A stretch of 64,000 bases of DNA from Apostichopus japonicus. Taxonomy: Eukaryota; Echinodermata; Holothuroidea; Aspidochirotida; Stichopodidae. Below the pieces are notes generated by a model. That model did not search any database. It saw nothing but the letters and a program-made list of their open reading frames with translations, and was not told the origin of the DNA. Positions 14,120-26,864 of the stretch are shown here, one piece after another (position 1 is the stretch's first letter; every line of letters begins with the position of its first letter). Location of the stretch: assembly GCF_037975245.1 (NCBI RefSeq), contig NC_092562.1:16970521-17034520 (forward strand). Reading direction: 5' to 3'. Position numbers and translations under genes: made by a program.

Positions 14120-14835
14120 TATATTACTCTCAAAAGCTGGTTGTTGTAGGTTGGAAAGAACTCCCTACTCGAACGCATAAATTGCATTGTTTTGTGTAGT
14201 ATAGATCAATTTGGTCAAGTCTTTAGTTGCAGTAAAATCAAACCCTTACCAGGGTCTCGAAACTTGCTTCGTGAAGTAAATAAAGATCTTTAATTGCTTG
14301 GTCGCCGACGTTAAGAGGAAAACACAAGCCTCTCGCTTAATCAGTTTAGCTTTTAACCACATTTAAGGTTAGGCCTATAAAAAAATGGTCTTTTTGAGAC
14401 TGGGAAAACGATCACCAGTCATCGAGAAAGATCACCCAGACGTTTCAGGTAACGAAGCAGACACTCTCGCGCCATTGCATTTTAAGGCAGTCTTGTTCAA
14501 GTGTATGCTATCTAGCAGAAATAGATTATCCAAAATGTGATCGGAAATAGTGGCTGACTGTTATCATTCATCATTTGAACTTTTTTTACTCACGAAAAGA
14601 TCACTTTAAATGTCATAGTGTTCAGGCCAAATTAACGAATATATTTCTATTTCAAATGTCAAATCGTATAGTAAACGGGTAGCATAGACTTAATAAGCTT
14701 ACATAAATTCCACGGAATAAAAAAAAAATAGCTTGAGGGTATAGAAAAGGTGATCTGTTGTTGCTACGTCTCGTTCTTTATTTAATCCCCCCCTCCCCTC
14801 CCCCCCCCCGCAATTTAGGCATGCTGGTGGTTTAA

Positions 14836-15645
14836 AGCAGCATTTTGCGTTGGGTCGCTTTTTCCACCTTTTTAACATGTGCATCGATTTTTTTAGATGT
14901 ATCAATCATAAAACAGCAAACTAAGATGCCATCCAAGTTTCACCCTGCCAAGAGCGTTAATTAGCGAGTAATTAACGATTTATGTCGATAACGAGTAAAA
15001 GTGTCCTCGACAAAGTTTTCATATCTCCAAATCCACTAGTTTGAATTCCACCAATCAGTGAATAGTATGTTTATTCATAAGCATTTTGCGTTTGGTCGCC
15101 GTTTTCTACTTTTTGACATGTCCATCGAGTTTTTTACATACATCAAATCACAAAACAGCAATTAAGATATTAGCCAAGTTTTTCCCTGCCAAAAACGTTA
15201 ATTGGCGAGTATTCCACATACAAAATTAATCGCATTCAGTTCCCAAACCCACTAGTTTGAATTCAACCAATCAGAGATGCAGGTTTAGTTATGAGCCGTT
15301 GCTAAAAATAGATTCAAGACTTTGCGTTGGTACAACCAGGGAGTTGTTATGCAACTCTCTGGTACAACTGCCATATAGACTGTACACAAATCAAGCGTGG
15401 TGTTATATTACGTATCTGTCAATGACGTTCGCAGTGTTTAAATATTCATATTATGGGCGAGGTTTATTGGGTTCCCAACGGAAAATATCTTGGAGAACAA
15501 CAAAGTTGAAAGTTGCAATTTTTTCGACTTTTATGCCACCATTTGAAGTAAAATATAAATAGATAAGCTAGTTATGTATGTCGTTATGGCATAGTGGAGT
15601 CAGTGAGGTTGAGAAAAATCATAGAAAAGGACGCAAAATGCTGCT
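14836..15645. mobile_element. TTAA-flanked MITE with 15-bp perfect terminal inverted repeats
   Basis: The left end reads AGCAGCATTTTGCGT (14836-14850) and the right end is its exact reverse complement, ACGCAAAATGCTGCT (15631-15645). Both ends are bordered by TTAA (14832-14835 and 15646-15649). TTAA duplication is typical of piggyBac and Kolobok superfamilies, so this is probably a non-autonomous derivative of one of those. Inside, about 140 bp is present twice in direct orientation with moderate divergence (about 14840-14975 and 15083-15215, sharing GCATTTTGCGT, CATCGA(G/T)TTTTTTA, ACAAAACAGCAA/AAAACAGCAAACT and CCCTGCCAA words). The second copy also looks like a remnant of an end. A 101-codon open frame at 15257-15562 shows no transposase features. 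Confidence 0.85.
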
Positions 15646-16171
15646 TTAATCCGCATCAATTAAGAAAATCCACATTGACCAATCAATTCCTTAAAATCTA
15701 TTGCCTGTATTAGGTGGAATTATTTGCTTTATATTCAAGTATGAAAAAAAGCATATTCCTACTATGTAAACCATAGACTACATACTGCTTTAAGGTTTTG
15801 CTGACTGCACGAATTAACCTCGAAATATATATTTCCATTATTAAAAAGCGAATTATTGTTCAGTTGAAAAGCTTATTCTATTCAACACTTGTGGTAAATT
15901 ACAGACTTAAATACTTCTTTATAATCCATTCTTCTTTTCTTTTTCTCCTCATTTTGGCGCCTTTCCTTTTTTCCGCTATCTCTCTGTCTTGTCTCTCTAA
16001 TTGTATTCGTTTCCGTGACTTCTACCCTGGATGAGTCGGTCATCCAATATCACGTTTCGAATCTTGACAGATTTATTACTAATCCTTAGTTCCACTTAAC
16101 GAAATTACATGACGTACAACTACATAGCAGGTATATACATACATCACGTATATAGATTCACCCCAACACAT

Positions 16172-16266
<95 letters not shown>
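16172..16266. repeat. (TA)n microsatellite
   Basis: About 94 bp of pure TA, directly abutting the left end of the hAT-like element. Confidence 0.97.
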
Positions 16267-16269
<3 letters not shown>

Positions 16270-16635
16270 GGTTGTCAGGGTTGCGTCGCAGGGTTGCGTC
16301 CGGCCCGCCAGAGATGCTGTACGGTGCGAAATTTTAGTGAGCAGATTTATTGATAACAATTTGAAGCTATATAATCAATCATTCGAACCTTCTGGGTCCA
16401 AAAAACTGCATACAGGTCAGTTTGTGTGACACTCTCAGCGGAGGAGGGGGTGGGGGCTGTACTTTATTCATCTGTTTCATCAGGAAGGAATATAAATCAG
16501 TGCGCTCCGCGCGCAGTGCTCACATTTTGTTGCCTTGGGCTTCGGGCAAAAGATCGAGCGTAGGGTTCATGTGGCCCCCTCCTTCATCATAATCATTCCA
16601 TGTGGCCCTCCTCTGCAAAAGGTTGGACAACCCTG
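16267..16635. mobile_element. non-autonomous hAT-like element inserted in a (TA)n tract
   Basis: The left end is CAGGGTTGTCAGGGTTGCGT. The right end, read on the other strand, is CAGGGTTGTCCAACCTTTTG, so both termini begin CAGGGTTGTC. Internal words such as GTCCGGCCCGCCAGAGATG near the left end, and GAGGGCCACATGG on the reverse strand near the right end, resemble sequences I associate with hAT non-autonomous elements (recollection, not a search). It is flanked by TA repeat on both sides, so an 8-bp duplication would be invisible. Length is 369 bp with no transposase. Confidence 0.7.
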
Positions 16636-16658
16636 ATATATATATATCTATATATATT

Positions 16659-16697
<39 letters not shown>

Positions 16698-16708
16698 GAA
16701 AAACGTAA

Positions 16709-16740
<32 letters not shown>

Positions 16741-16767
16741 CATACATATATATATGTATATATATAT

Positions 16768-16864
<97 letters not shown>
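16636..16864. repeat. compound (TA)n/(TG)n microsatellite
   Basis: Long TA-dominated tract with interspersed CATA, TTTA and ATGAAAAACG interruptions, ending in (TG)n at about 16852-16864. Open frames of alternating Ile and Tyr on both strands are repeat artefacts. Confidence 0.97.
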
Positions 16865-16865
<1 letters not shown>

Positions 16866-18813
16866 ATCTGTGTTTGGATACGGTACAGCGTAACTTTGTA
16901 ATTACCACAGGTTGTGGAAATGCCTTATTCTTCCCAATATATTACAATTTCATGTACAGTGCATGCATGATATATGCTTGGGAATATAACCTAGCTTTCA
17001 GAAAACGTCTTAGAAAACAACATATGCAGGATAGGATACGAAATCGACTTTATTTGAAAGCTTATACATATATAATGAAAATGTGTTATACACACACCAA
17101 CCACGCATACGAGTGTGCAATACACGATATATACGTGTATGTTATTATACATGCCGTTATATTTGCTTAAATATTCGTAATCCCGTGCAAGTCCTAACAA
17201 CACAGCATTCAGTGTATACGGTATAATGAAGTATGTGAATTGCCGTCATTTATTGCGTCTGCTAAAAGCTACAATATGTCATACAAAGTTTATTCAGCGT
17301 TGACTGCGACGAACCACGTTAAAGCAAGTGTCATAGTTGAGTCTCTCTTCATATCTGGATCAATCGGGATAATGTGGAGGATGGATAGAACCACTAAGTG
17401 GATGAGCCTAGCCAGACGTTGATGACGTCATCGTGAACGTATTAAGGATTCTCTCATGTCTCCAAGGAATCCATGCGACTGTAGCATCATATCACCAATG
17501 ACTGGTAGAAGCGGCATTCATTACCGCCCACCGCTCCCCCCCCCCCACACTTCCCACTTACCCCAGCTCCAACCTTTGACCAATGTTCATCCACTTCAAA
17601 TGATCTTAATAATCTCGATAACGTACAATAACTTGTCTCACAGTTTTAGAGAAGTTATAATAATGAAATAATAGTGAGTCAAAATAACTCTTGAATCAAC
17701 CCTCCCACATATATACACACATGCATATAATACCGTATATACCGTACACCCCAGTTTCACACACTCATGGAAGGGGGGATTGGATTGGTTCGTATTGTTA
17801 CATGGAAACTTAAATATTTTCCTCTAACCAAGCGTAAGGTATCCCCCCGTCTCCCCCCCCCCCCACCCGACCCCGAAAACAATGAGTTCAGTTTAAAGTA
17901 ATTGGCACGATCATCAAATTTCTAATTTCAGCGCCGCGGGGTTAGTACATGCTTGCATCTCTTTTCAAAACCTTAACTTTGTTCCAAAGTAAACCGTGAT
18001 ACCCGATTAAAAAACAGGTCAGCCGCCCTCGTTATACCTTCTGTACCTCTTATTACCGTTTGAAGATGTTTGCGCAATAAAATCGTGTAACTTTGTCCAT
18101 ACTGTTATGGAACGCGAAAAAGGAATAAAATTGCCATATATTGCTGGGGGATTTTGTTTTAGAGGGTTTGAATCATTCATGCATAGAGACACGTGTGCAG
18201 TACAGCTTTGATGAACAAACACATTGGTGTTATTCGGCTTCCCATGAATGCTTATTAACCTGATTCTCAACGTGCCATCGTAGTATGTGAATATATTTGA
18301 TGCCGAATAATAAAAACTCAATTTGGAGTAAGGTGAAACTAACCCAATAGCATAATTAAAGTGAGGTCATTGTATATATTACGACATCAGTGAGCATACA
18401 ATTCTGGCCATTTTATTGAAGACGGACGTTCGGATGCTGGTCGTCTTAAAATACCATGTGTGACGTCATAGTAAAGATTCATCGTAAAGTTGACCCGTAT
18501 TTCAAAGCAGTCGATACTTGTGCATTACATTGGGAACTTATGCGACCCAAACAAAATGTCCCCATTAATTAAGAAATGTGCCCTTTCGATTAGATTGATT
18601 TAATATTTTTAAACTGGTGCTGACCTATTGAGAAAACGGGTGTTACCTGCATGGACATGAACATTCCATATAAGAATTACCCAGAATAATACTTTCAAGA
18701 AAAGAAATTTTGGTGCAGGAGATTGATCCATCGTAATTTAATTAGGCAATTCAATTATTACATTATTTATATTCAGTTGAGAACACGTTGCAATTGAACT
18801 GAGCCATTGTCGA

Positions 18814-18817
<4 letters not shown>

Positions 18818-18910
<93 letters not shown>
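18818..18910. repeat. (TA)n microsatellite
   Basis: About 90 bp of TA dinucleotides. Confidence 0.97.
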
Positions 18911-19609
18911 TTACAGCTAACGACAGACACTTGTTGATTACAAAGCATCCTTCTCATTTATTATTTTAATTGTTTTTAACTTGGTCTTATTTAATTCTCA
19001 TATTTACTTTATTTATTTACTTATTTGTTTACTTATTCTCCTTCCAAATGGCTTCACGTGTAGGAGATTTGTTTGCGTGGAAAAGATGTTAAATGATTCA
19101 TATACTTCGCATGAGAATTGTTAGTTGTATCGAATCTTTCGTATGACATACGACAAAGAACCTCACGCTGTTAACCTTATATACTGCAGTGTCACAGCGG
19201 GTTGAATAAATTTCAAATTTATTATGAAATATATTATAAATATATTAGAGCGTCTAAGAGTTATCGTACTTTTATCATTTTTCCCCCTCAATATTCTGCA
19301 TCGAATGATAAAACCCCATTCCAATAGCATGATTATTGTTAATATGTTTGGTGAAATTGTTTAAGTTATCTGGCAACAACAAAGTGATTTTATATAGATT
19401 ACAATTTCATCCAAGCAGGAAGAAGCGAAAAAGTTCATAGTTTGTTTTAATTTGGAATTCATGGAGCAGATAATTCTGTTGAAAAATGAGCATACAGCAA
19501 TACCAAACATTCATTCGCCATGGGTTACCAACATGTGTTATGATTATCAAGCACTTGCAATAAATGGTCATTTTGTAAATCAAATACAATTTGCTGTTTT
19601 GGACCACTG

Positions 19610-19613
<4 letters not shown>

Positions 19614-19684
<71 letters not shown>
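19614..19684. repeat. (TA)n microsatellite
   Basis: About 70 bp of TA dinucleotides. Confidence 0.97.
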
Positions 19685-19686
<2 letters not shown>

Positions 19687-20994
19687 CAAACGTAGAATCA
19701 ATTTGAATGACCATCATACTATTATATTGAGTTCTAACGAGACACGTCACATCTTCATACTAAGTACCGTAGTATATTCTTCTCCTTTACATAATACAAA
19801 GCGATACAGCACACACTTTAATGAGGAGTATACTCTATAATGAACGCGCTTTGCGTCAAAAATGGTGCTTAGTTTCGGTATTACATTACAAACATGTACC
19901 AATTAAACGACAATAGTATATCACTTGATTACCATAGCGATGGAACGGATTGTTTCACCAATGCTCTTATCCACAGTATGACGCATTGCCTTGAATCAGT
20001 GCAATTATTCTCTTGTGCTAAATATGTCACATCGGATGAGCTCAAATTTCCCAAAATATGGGTCAATTTTGCCGGGCCTGGTCTCGACCGACAGTGCTTC
20101 TTTATGCTTAAGCATACCAAGATACTTGGGAGTTTAGTTTTTTCCTTCATTTTCGAGTTGTAAATTATATGTGCATTAAAGTCAGTCTCTGATTTTTTTT
20201 TTTTGGTTTTGTGACTTGTGAATTGTATAATTCAAGATTGACAAAAATATGTTTACAAGGCGATACCGTAATATACGTTGGTAATTACCAGTTTTAGTTG
20301 AAACTAAGCAGGTATGTGTCTTATTGACATTTTACTGAACTAAGTTAAATAAATATGACACCCCCCCCACCATCCCCCGTCATCCACCCACCCCATCATC
20401 CCTCCCCACTTTAAAAGGTCGTCACTTTACGTATATGTATAGGTATAGTACTGATAACTATCCATACATGTTTATGCTAAGGTCAACTCATGAATAATTC
20501 ATGATTCACTGTCCACCTATACCACTAAAAGCCTGAAGTAAGTAGTTTGCGGTTTAAAGGGTTCATTCGGTCACCACCAAAATATATTTGGAAAGAAATT
20601 GTATATTTAGTTTGTTGCACTGTCGTCACAATAAGTTATATGTATGGATTTTAAGGAAAAGGATATGTTACTTTAGTCAATAACTTGCAGAACCACTTAG
20701 CGTAGACATATTTTGCCGGAAGCACTGGAAAATTAGCATTTAGTATACGTTTTACCTAAAAGACGACATTTTGCGTTTAGTGAACCAGTGTTCACAACTT
20801 ACCGAGTACTACATATACTCAAAAACTATTGAATTGTCCAAACCAAGTCACAATTAACGATTCTCCCACGGAGTGAAGGTTAATATGAGCGAAAATATGA
20901 TTCTTGTATTATTATCGATTCTCAACATTTTGTCTCCAAGACATTGTTTTTTTTTTAGCTGTCATGTTATTAAATATCAATTACATATCAAAAA

Positions 20995-20998
<4 letters not shown>

Positions 20999-21056
<58 letters not shown>
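20999..21056. repeat. (TA)n microsatellite at the 3' side of a SINE fragment
   Basis: TA tract directly adjoining the SINE-like segment at 21064. On the minus strand the tract forms its 3' tail. Confidence 0.9.
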
Positions 21057-21062
<6 letters not shown>

Positions 21063-21063
21063 T

Positions 21064-21150
21064 AATTGAGATTGTAGTAAGTTAGAAAATCCAAAATAGT
21101 GAAAAAACTTTCAGCCTCCTCCGGGAATCGAACCCGAGCCTCGCGCTTTA
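21064..21150 (-). mobile_element. partial tRNA-derived SINE (same family as 24897-25019)
   Basis: Shares GTGAAAAAACTTTCAGCCTCC and flanking words with the fuller copy at 24897-25019, including the adjoining (TA)n. On the minus strand it contains a near-consensus RNA polymerase III B box (GGTTCGATTCC). Beyond about 21150 the similarity is lost, so the tRNA-like 5' part is truncated or highly diverged. Confidence 0.65.
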
Positions 21151-22388
21151 TATCAAAATAGAATACAATTGACTGTATACTCAAGCTGCTGGCCTAGATA
21201 CATCGATACGTTATTGTGGTCATAACCTATGTAAATGTACGGGAACTGGGCTGAGTGTGTGTATATGAGTACAATAACATGTAGCCTATATGGTTTTCGA
21301 ACAAAAGCTCGATATTGGGTGACTTTTCTGAAGAGAATATCAGCATTGTTATAGAGTTTTAGTGTCACGTAAATAGCATACAGAAGTACATTAAAAACAA
21401 CTGAAAGAGCTGTTCTTATACTGCCGTTGCTTTATTGACAGCAATTTGCATCTCCTCGTACAACAAGAAATCCTTAACGTATATGCATGGTCTGTTTATA
21501 TAGACCACCGTACTATATAGATTTGTTGAGAAAGTAGGATGTCGTTACGAAAACTGTTACCAGGCATATACCTTACGTATTTCTTCCGATGATGTTTCTG
21601 TAACTAATTAATATTAATATATTCATTAGAATGTAAATCGTTGGTTATCAGAGGGTTTTTAATATCTCCCCAAAAGGTTACCTGTTGGTCAGATTTAAAA
21701 AAGAAAAATACTAGAAGATATAAATTTACAGGAAAAAAAATCGTGTAAAACGTCAATTCCAATCTTTAATTCCGACACTGATCGAGATAAAACATCCTTG
21801 GGAAGGATTTGTGACAGTCACGAATATTTTGATGATATTAAGAATTTATCAAGGTTAAATATGAATTCAGCCTACAGGATATACCTTCGGGCTTTAGCTA
21901 TCGGAAGTGACGTCAACTGCAGGCGAAATCTTTTCATGAACATTTGAAAGATAAAAAGAAGCGATAATATCTATTTGAAAACGTAAAGATTAGGAATTTG
22001 CTTTTTTTTTCAGGAAATTGCACAGGTTTATCAGATTTTGCTGTCACCATGAGTGTCCATATTTAAGTATTAGCTGAAGTATTTCAATTTCACCGGATCA
22101 CGTGTCTTCAAGTCTTTCGTGAGACAAATGTCGCCCGAAACATTTGAACTAAATACGGAGAAGAATTGTGATTATTAACGCATTCAAATTCATTTCCCAA
22201 CGATCTACCCTACAACAGCAAAACAACCCCTTCCCCCTCACACCCCCTCCCAGCCACTACTACCACAACAAATCACCACCACTTTCCAGAAATAAAAACA
22301 CATTTTATTTATGTCGCAAATCTGATCCTCCCTGTATAAGACATGATCAGATCTGATCCTCAATAGTGCCCGTTTCACTTAGTTGATT

Positions 22389-22519
<131 letters not shown>

Positions 22520-22574
22520 ATTTCATTAATAATGATAATGATTTCATCTTTCTTTCTTTCCTTCTATTTCACAG

Positions 22575-22703
22575 TTTGTCTCATTTCTTCATTCTTCTAT
22601 CTTGTGAATCTGATCATAAGCTCAAGAAAGAGAAGTCTAATAGCCACGTGTCTGTTGAGGATGGACAGCTGTTTTCTCCACTACAAGATGATAATTCAGA
22701 AAA
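22575..22703 (+). CDS. exon: juxtamembrane cytoplasmic segment of the membrane-protein gene
   Basis: A strong acceptor (TTTCCTTCTATTTCACAG) precedes it and a GTATGT donor follows. Its first base completes the Arg codon left open at 9139 (CG+T), and the frame then stays open for 42 codons, ending in phase 2. It begins with a short hydrophobic patch ([12 protein letters not shown]) and becomes charged (DHKLKKEKS, then [18 protein letters not shown]). A second possible acceptor at 22620 gives a frame that does not fit the next exon, so the upstream one was chosen. Confidence 0.7.
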
Positions 22704-23982
22704 GTATGTATATATATATACGAAAGACACGAAATTCTAAAAGCTTTTCTTTCACTGATTACTTGCTTTTAACCTGGATGTCGCGTCATATATATATGAC
22801 GTAATATGATGACGTTGAGGTCATGGGTGTTTGTTCACATGCATAGTATAATTAGATCACATGCGGCGATTATACATGAAAACAACATTTGTGGCTGTTT
22901 CACGGTAAGCAATTAAAAGACTATTTTCATCACACGACACCACATACATTGTATTTGTATAGCTACATTGAAATCGCGATATAATAACCTGTCAAGAAAT
23001 AGCAGGCCAATTAAATTTGTAAACTTATAACATTATCTTAGCTGCAGGAAAAGAAGGAAGACCGAACTGCAGTGAATGCATGGGAAATCCTTTTACCGGA
23101 AGTCTTGAGGCGCAAAATTAATATATATTTATATATTAATTTTATATATTAATTTTATAAATAGAGGGCGTATCAGAGACAGTTGACACAACACCTCTTT
23201 ATCAGTCCAAGTTGTACTTCTACATCATAATTAAGTTTATGAGAATTGGCCAATTGAATATCTGAGGTTCATCAAATAAAGTGACTGGGCTACCGAGTCT
23301 AACACAGACACCACTGCATGGGCCAGTACCTCAGATGCAGCACAAAACTTCATAAGAAAAACATAAGAAATTTATGGTCTGAGATATTATGTTTAAAACA
23401 TATGATTGTTATATCATATAGGATGTTCTTTAGGTTACAAAAAGTTACAAAACAACAAGTGTTGATTCAGTTTATTAGTATTTCAATAAAAATCAATAAA
23501 TATGTCAACATAATGTAATTGGCAAATTTACACTTGAGTGTTAATCACACAATTATAATATTGTGGCGAGGTTTGATTACGTTAGGGTAAATTGTCAAAA
23601 AAAAGTATCTATATATATTATCATCCAACATTTTTATGTACTTAGTTAAATCAGGTTTGCTTATAACCACATTGGGGTATAAATTATCTTTGCATATGTC
23701 TGTAATATAACCTTTTCTTACAATTCTTATATATATATGTCTCGATCACTTACCATTATTCTGCCTGAAATTCCCAAAAGGCACTTCTTATATCTTTCTT
23801 TTCTCTCGTATAAGACTGGCTTGGTTTTCAACCCCCTTGGGAGATAAGGGTACTTTCATTTTAGTCTTATATTTACTTATTTATATATTTGTCTTTACTA
23901 TTTTCTTCTTTTTTTTTTGTGTGTAAAAAAGGTAAAGTCATATTCTATGATTTTTTCCTCTATTTTTTCTCGAGAAAGACAG

Positions 23983-24012
23983 CAGCACTGTTAAGCTAAA
24001 GAAATCCTCAAG
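23983..24012 (+). CDS. candidate 30-nt microexon of the membrane-protein gene
   Basis: A pyrimidine-rich stretch (TTTTTTCCTCTATTTTTTCT) and an AG precede it, and the donor is AG|GTATAT. Entered in phase 2 it encodes N-STVKLKKSS-R with no stop and leaves in phase 2, so it can be included or skipped without changing the downstream frame. An AG three bases later would shorten it by one codon. Small phase-neutral exons are often alternatively spliced, but here only the signals are seen. Confidence 0.45.
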
Positions 24013-24896
24013 GTATATTGAAGTTTTATTATAAGATTTCTATTTAATCAGCTAAAAGTTACGAACCAAAAGGAATATTTTAGAGGCAAATACGGGACGG
24101 GCATGAAACTGGAGAACGCAAAAGATTAATAAAGAAGAAACTCCATTAATCAGATGGGTACAGTTATTTTAGGATGTAAGTTCATCTCTTTCAAATAAGA
24201 AATGGAAAAAGATAACGAATGTATAGAAGAAAATATAAGTTCATACAAACACACACACACATAGTTTTTTTTTGTGTGTCTGCGTGCGTAAAAAATGCGC
24301 ATGTGATAACACGAAAAGAATTTCAACTTAAAATTATGGCAAAGATTCATGTCGTGTCTGCATCATATAAAGTCGTCTTCTAGTGTCTGGTTGTTAATGA
24401 CTCAAGCCTTTTTTTTCAACCTGTTTTCTTCTTTTTGAGTGATTTTGATGATTTTCTCGACGTTATTGGAGACTAAAATCGCACATTAATGTAAGTCATT
24501 AGCTAGTCACGTATGATTTGACATAATGAAGCAAAAGGACGAGATACATATAATTTTGTAAATTTTTCAGTTCAACTGCTTTTTCAATGTGATTAATGGT
24601 GAATTTGAAACGAGTGTTTGAGTGACAAGAGGTTGATGCTGGGATCGAATTCATGTATTAGTCACTTAGCAACATTTAATAAATGATAGAGTGTCGCGAA
24701 GGGTGTCATAGCTTGAGCGATTTCTTCTCTTAGAGGCTGCGAAAGGAACATTTTGGTCAGTTTGTCGGAAGTACCACAGTAATGTGTTATGTGACAGTGT
24801 TTATCTGTCAGATGTGATGTGTTATATGATGTGTTAAGTGACAATGTCTCCCCAAATTCAACTTTCTCACGTTTATATATATATATATACATATAT

Positions 24897-25019
24897 AAAT
24901 GAAAATCGTAATGAGTTGGAAAATCAAGAACAGTGAAAAAACTTTCAGCCTCCACCGGGATTCGAACCACGGGCCTTCCGCTCTGTACGCGGACACCCTA
25001 ACCACTAGGCTATGGACGC
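24897..25019 (-). mobile_element. tRNA-derived SINE with well-preserved tRNA-like head
   Basis: On the minus strand the head spans 25019 to 24948 (72 nt) and folds as a tRNA. The ends GCGTCCA and TGGAGGC pair at 6 of 7 positions, the A box region is TAGCCTAGTGGTTAGGG, the anticodon stem TCCGC/GCGGA is perfect with loop GTACAGA, and the B box is GGTTCGAATCC. The T stem has mismatches, so it is a SINE or tRNA pseudogene rather than a working tRNA. It is followed by a 50-nt body (GAAAGTTTTTTCACTG and on) and a (TA)n tail at about 24873-24896. Confidence 0.75.
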
Positions 25020-25182
25020 TGATTGTATGTCCAGAGGTTCGAAACCGGTAAGGAAGGTCGTAATTCCACTGTAGGCGTTTGTCACCTGTATCGAACAATA
25101 CTAGTTCTGTTTTTGGTGACATATTTTGCCTTACTTTAGAGATCAAACATGATGCTGACCAACTCGAAATCATTTGCGATAT

Positions 25183-25187
25183 ATGTA

Positions 25188-25226
<39 letters not shown>

Positions 25227-25240
25227 TTATATATATACAC

Positions 25241-25273
<33 letters not shown>

Positions 25274-25281
25274 CACACATA
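25183..25281. repeat. (TA)n tract bordering the 5.2-kb element
   Basis: TA dinucleotides with CA interruptions, ending ...CACACATA immediately left of the element's CACTCTAAAAA terminus. Confidence 0.95.
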
Positions 25282-25462
25282 CACTCTAAAAACTGAAGTG
25301 CTAATTTAGTAGCTCCAACACGGTGCTAGTCATCAATTAGCACTTTAAGAGCTAGTATCTCAACCTTCAAGTGTTAAATAACTTGCACCATACCAAAGTG
25401 CTATCGCCGTAGTTGTGATGCACTGCACTTATTAAGTGCTGAAAGTTTCGTATTAACTTTTG

Positions 25463-25574
25463 ATTGGCTGAAGGCGGTGACGTCAGTAACATGCAACAAC
25501 GCTATTGGTTATAACCAAATAGTTGCATATCGCATCGCTAGACGTGACAACTGACGAACGTTCCACCGGCAGAC
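25463..25574 (+). promoter_or_regulatory. predicted promoter and first non-coding exon inside the TIR element
   Basis: Two reversed CCAAT boxes (ATTGG at 25463 and 25504) flank a perfect cAMP-response-type site TGACGTCA (25478-25485). A GTAAGT donor follows at 25575 after GGCAGAC. The segment is richer in CpG than its surroundings. The transcription start is not defined by sequence alone. Confidence 0.45.
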
Positions 25575-26699
25575 GTAAGTTTCTGAATTGAAATCTGTGA
25601 ATATTCACCAGAGTAAGGATATTTGAAAGCTGATATGGCGACCTTTTATGAAATTTGAGTGATCATTCATGTTTTCAATAACCTAGCTTCGCTGATGACG
25701 TCGGGAATTCCCTTGAAATAATTCCTCTGTCGACGTCTTAGTGATGGTAGCCTACCACATATTTCATAGGTCTATTCACGTATGTAAATGCCAAATGCGC
25801 TCTGATATAACATTAGGCTATGCCAAGTTTATGATTGGGCGTTTATAGGCCTAGCCTACCTCCTTATTGTAACATTTATAAGGCCTAACTTTATGGCCGC
25901 CAATGGTGATTCGATTGAGGTGTGCTACTGGTACTACAGTCTACTGTGTTTGCACAAGTGGCCATCACAGAGTCTTAACGTATAAGAGAGGCAGGCCCAA
26001 TGCAATAAGTATTGGTTTATATGCCAATGCCTAAAGAATATGAGCCAATGGCCGCTAGACGACCACAAGAGAACGTTGTGGAAGACCTGCCACTCCATAT
26101 TACGCTTTGAATTTGTGGTAGCCTAGCCTAGGCCTAACATTATTGTGGCAACAGGCCTAACGTTGGTGTTGTTAATGTTATTTTGCAGTGTAAGGTCTGT
26201 GTGTGATTGCCGACTAAAAAATGAAGTAGCCTAAAAAGTACAAGTACAAACCATACTTCACAGTCATACATTATTCAGGTTTAAAGAAAAATTAAAGTAA
26301 ATGTAAACATAAAATAATGATCAGAGTAATTGTATACATCCTATTCTTATTTGACCTTCATAGTGTTTCCCATTTTTCATGCATCGCTTAATGTTGTGTA
26401 CCCTAATGTTTGCCTTGTTTGCACCTATCAAGGAAGGCCTACTATAAGTATGTTTTTCTTTTGAAATGATGACTCCCAATGTAAATGTGCTTCATTTAAG
26501 ATGTTCTCTCATGAAAAGTGAACGATTATAGGTAGGCTAAATTTTCCAATTAATTTGAAACAAATTTCGGTGAAACTTTAAACATGCTTTTTTTTTATCG
26601 AAACTGTTTATAGACTCGAGCTTTTGCAGAAAAATGAAAGAAACCTGACATGTTTTGAGATTCATTGCATGTTTTCTTGTTCCATTCTTGTACTTGTAG

Positions 26700-26864
26700 A
26701 TTTTGCAAGACTTTGAGCAGATGTATGGAGATCAGGTCGCCAATAACTTTTTGATGAAATGGGGGGGAACATTCCCGCTTCATTTGGAAGTACATAGCAT
26801 GTACTCACCAACTCAGCTCTGCGGGACCTTCAGTTTGAATTTGAAGAAACAGAAAAGTCTGAGG
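26700..26864 (+). pseudogene. exon-like block 1 of SAMD3-like gene
   Basis: Bounded by ...TTGTACTTGTAG and GTATGTT. The 55 codons start ILQDFEQMYGDQVANNFLMKW and end in phase 0. The pattern (acidic DFE-x-M-[YF]-G, then a Lys-Trp before a short Thr-Phe motif) resembles the start of the conserved C-terminal region in proteins annotated as sterile alpha motif domain-containing protein 3-like in fish and marine invertebrates. This is recognition from memory of the family, not a search. Phase does not match block 2, so an exon between them is missing from this model. A degraded acidic stretch near 27050-27165 is a candidate. Confidence 0.5.

Noticed and set aside
15257-15562. 101-codon open frame as a transposase fragment
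   Set aside because: Lies in the TTAA MITE but shows no acidic catalytic pattern or known motif.
16109-16908. Long open frames of alternating Ile and Tyr on both strands
   Set aside because: They are translations of (TA)n microsatellites. The same holds at 8663, 18763, 22347, 33812 and 39940.
19894-20163. 89-codon open frame as a small gene
   Set aside because: No recognisable domain, no splice or start support, and an antisense frame of similar length is equally open.
24948-25019. Functional tRNA gene on the minus strand
   Set aside because: The T stem has two mismatches and a related truncated copy with the same downstream body exists at 21064, so a SINE is the better call.
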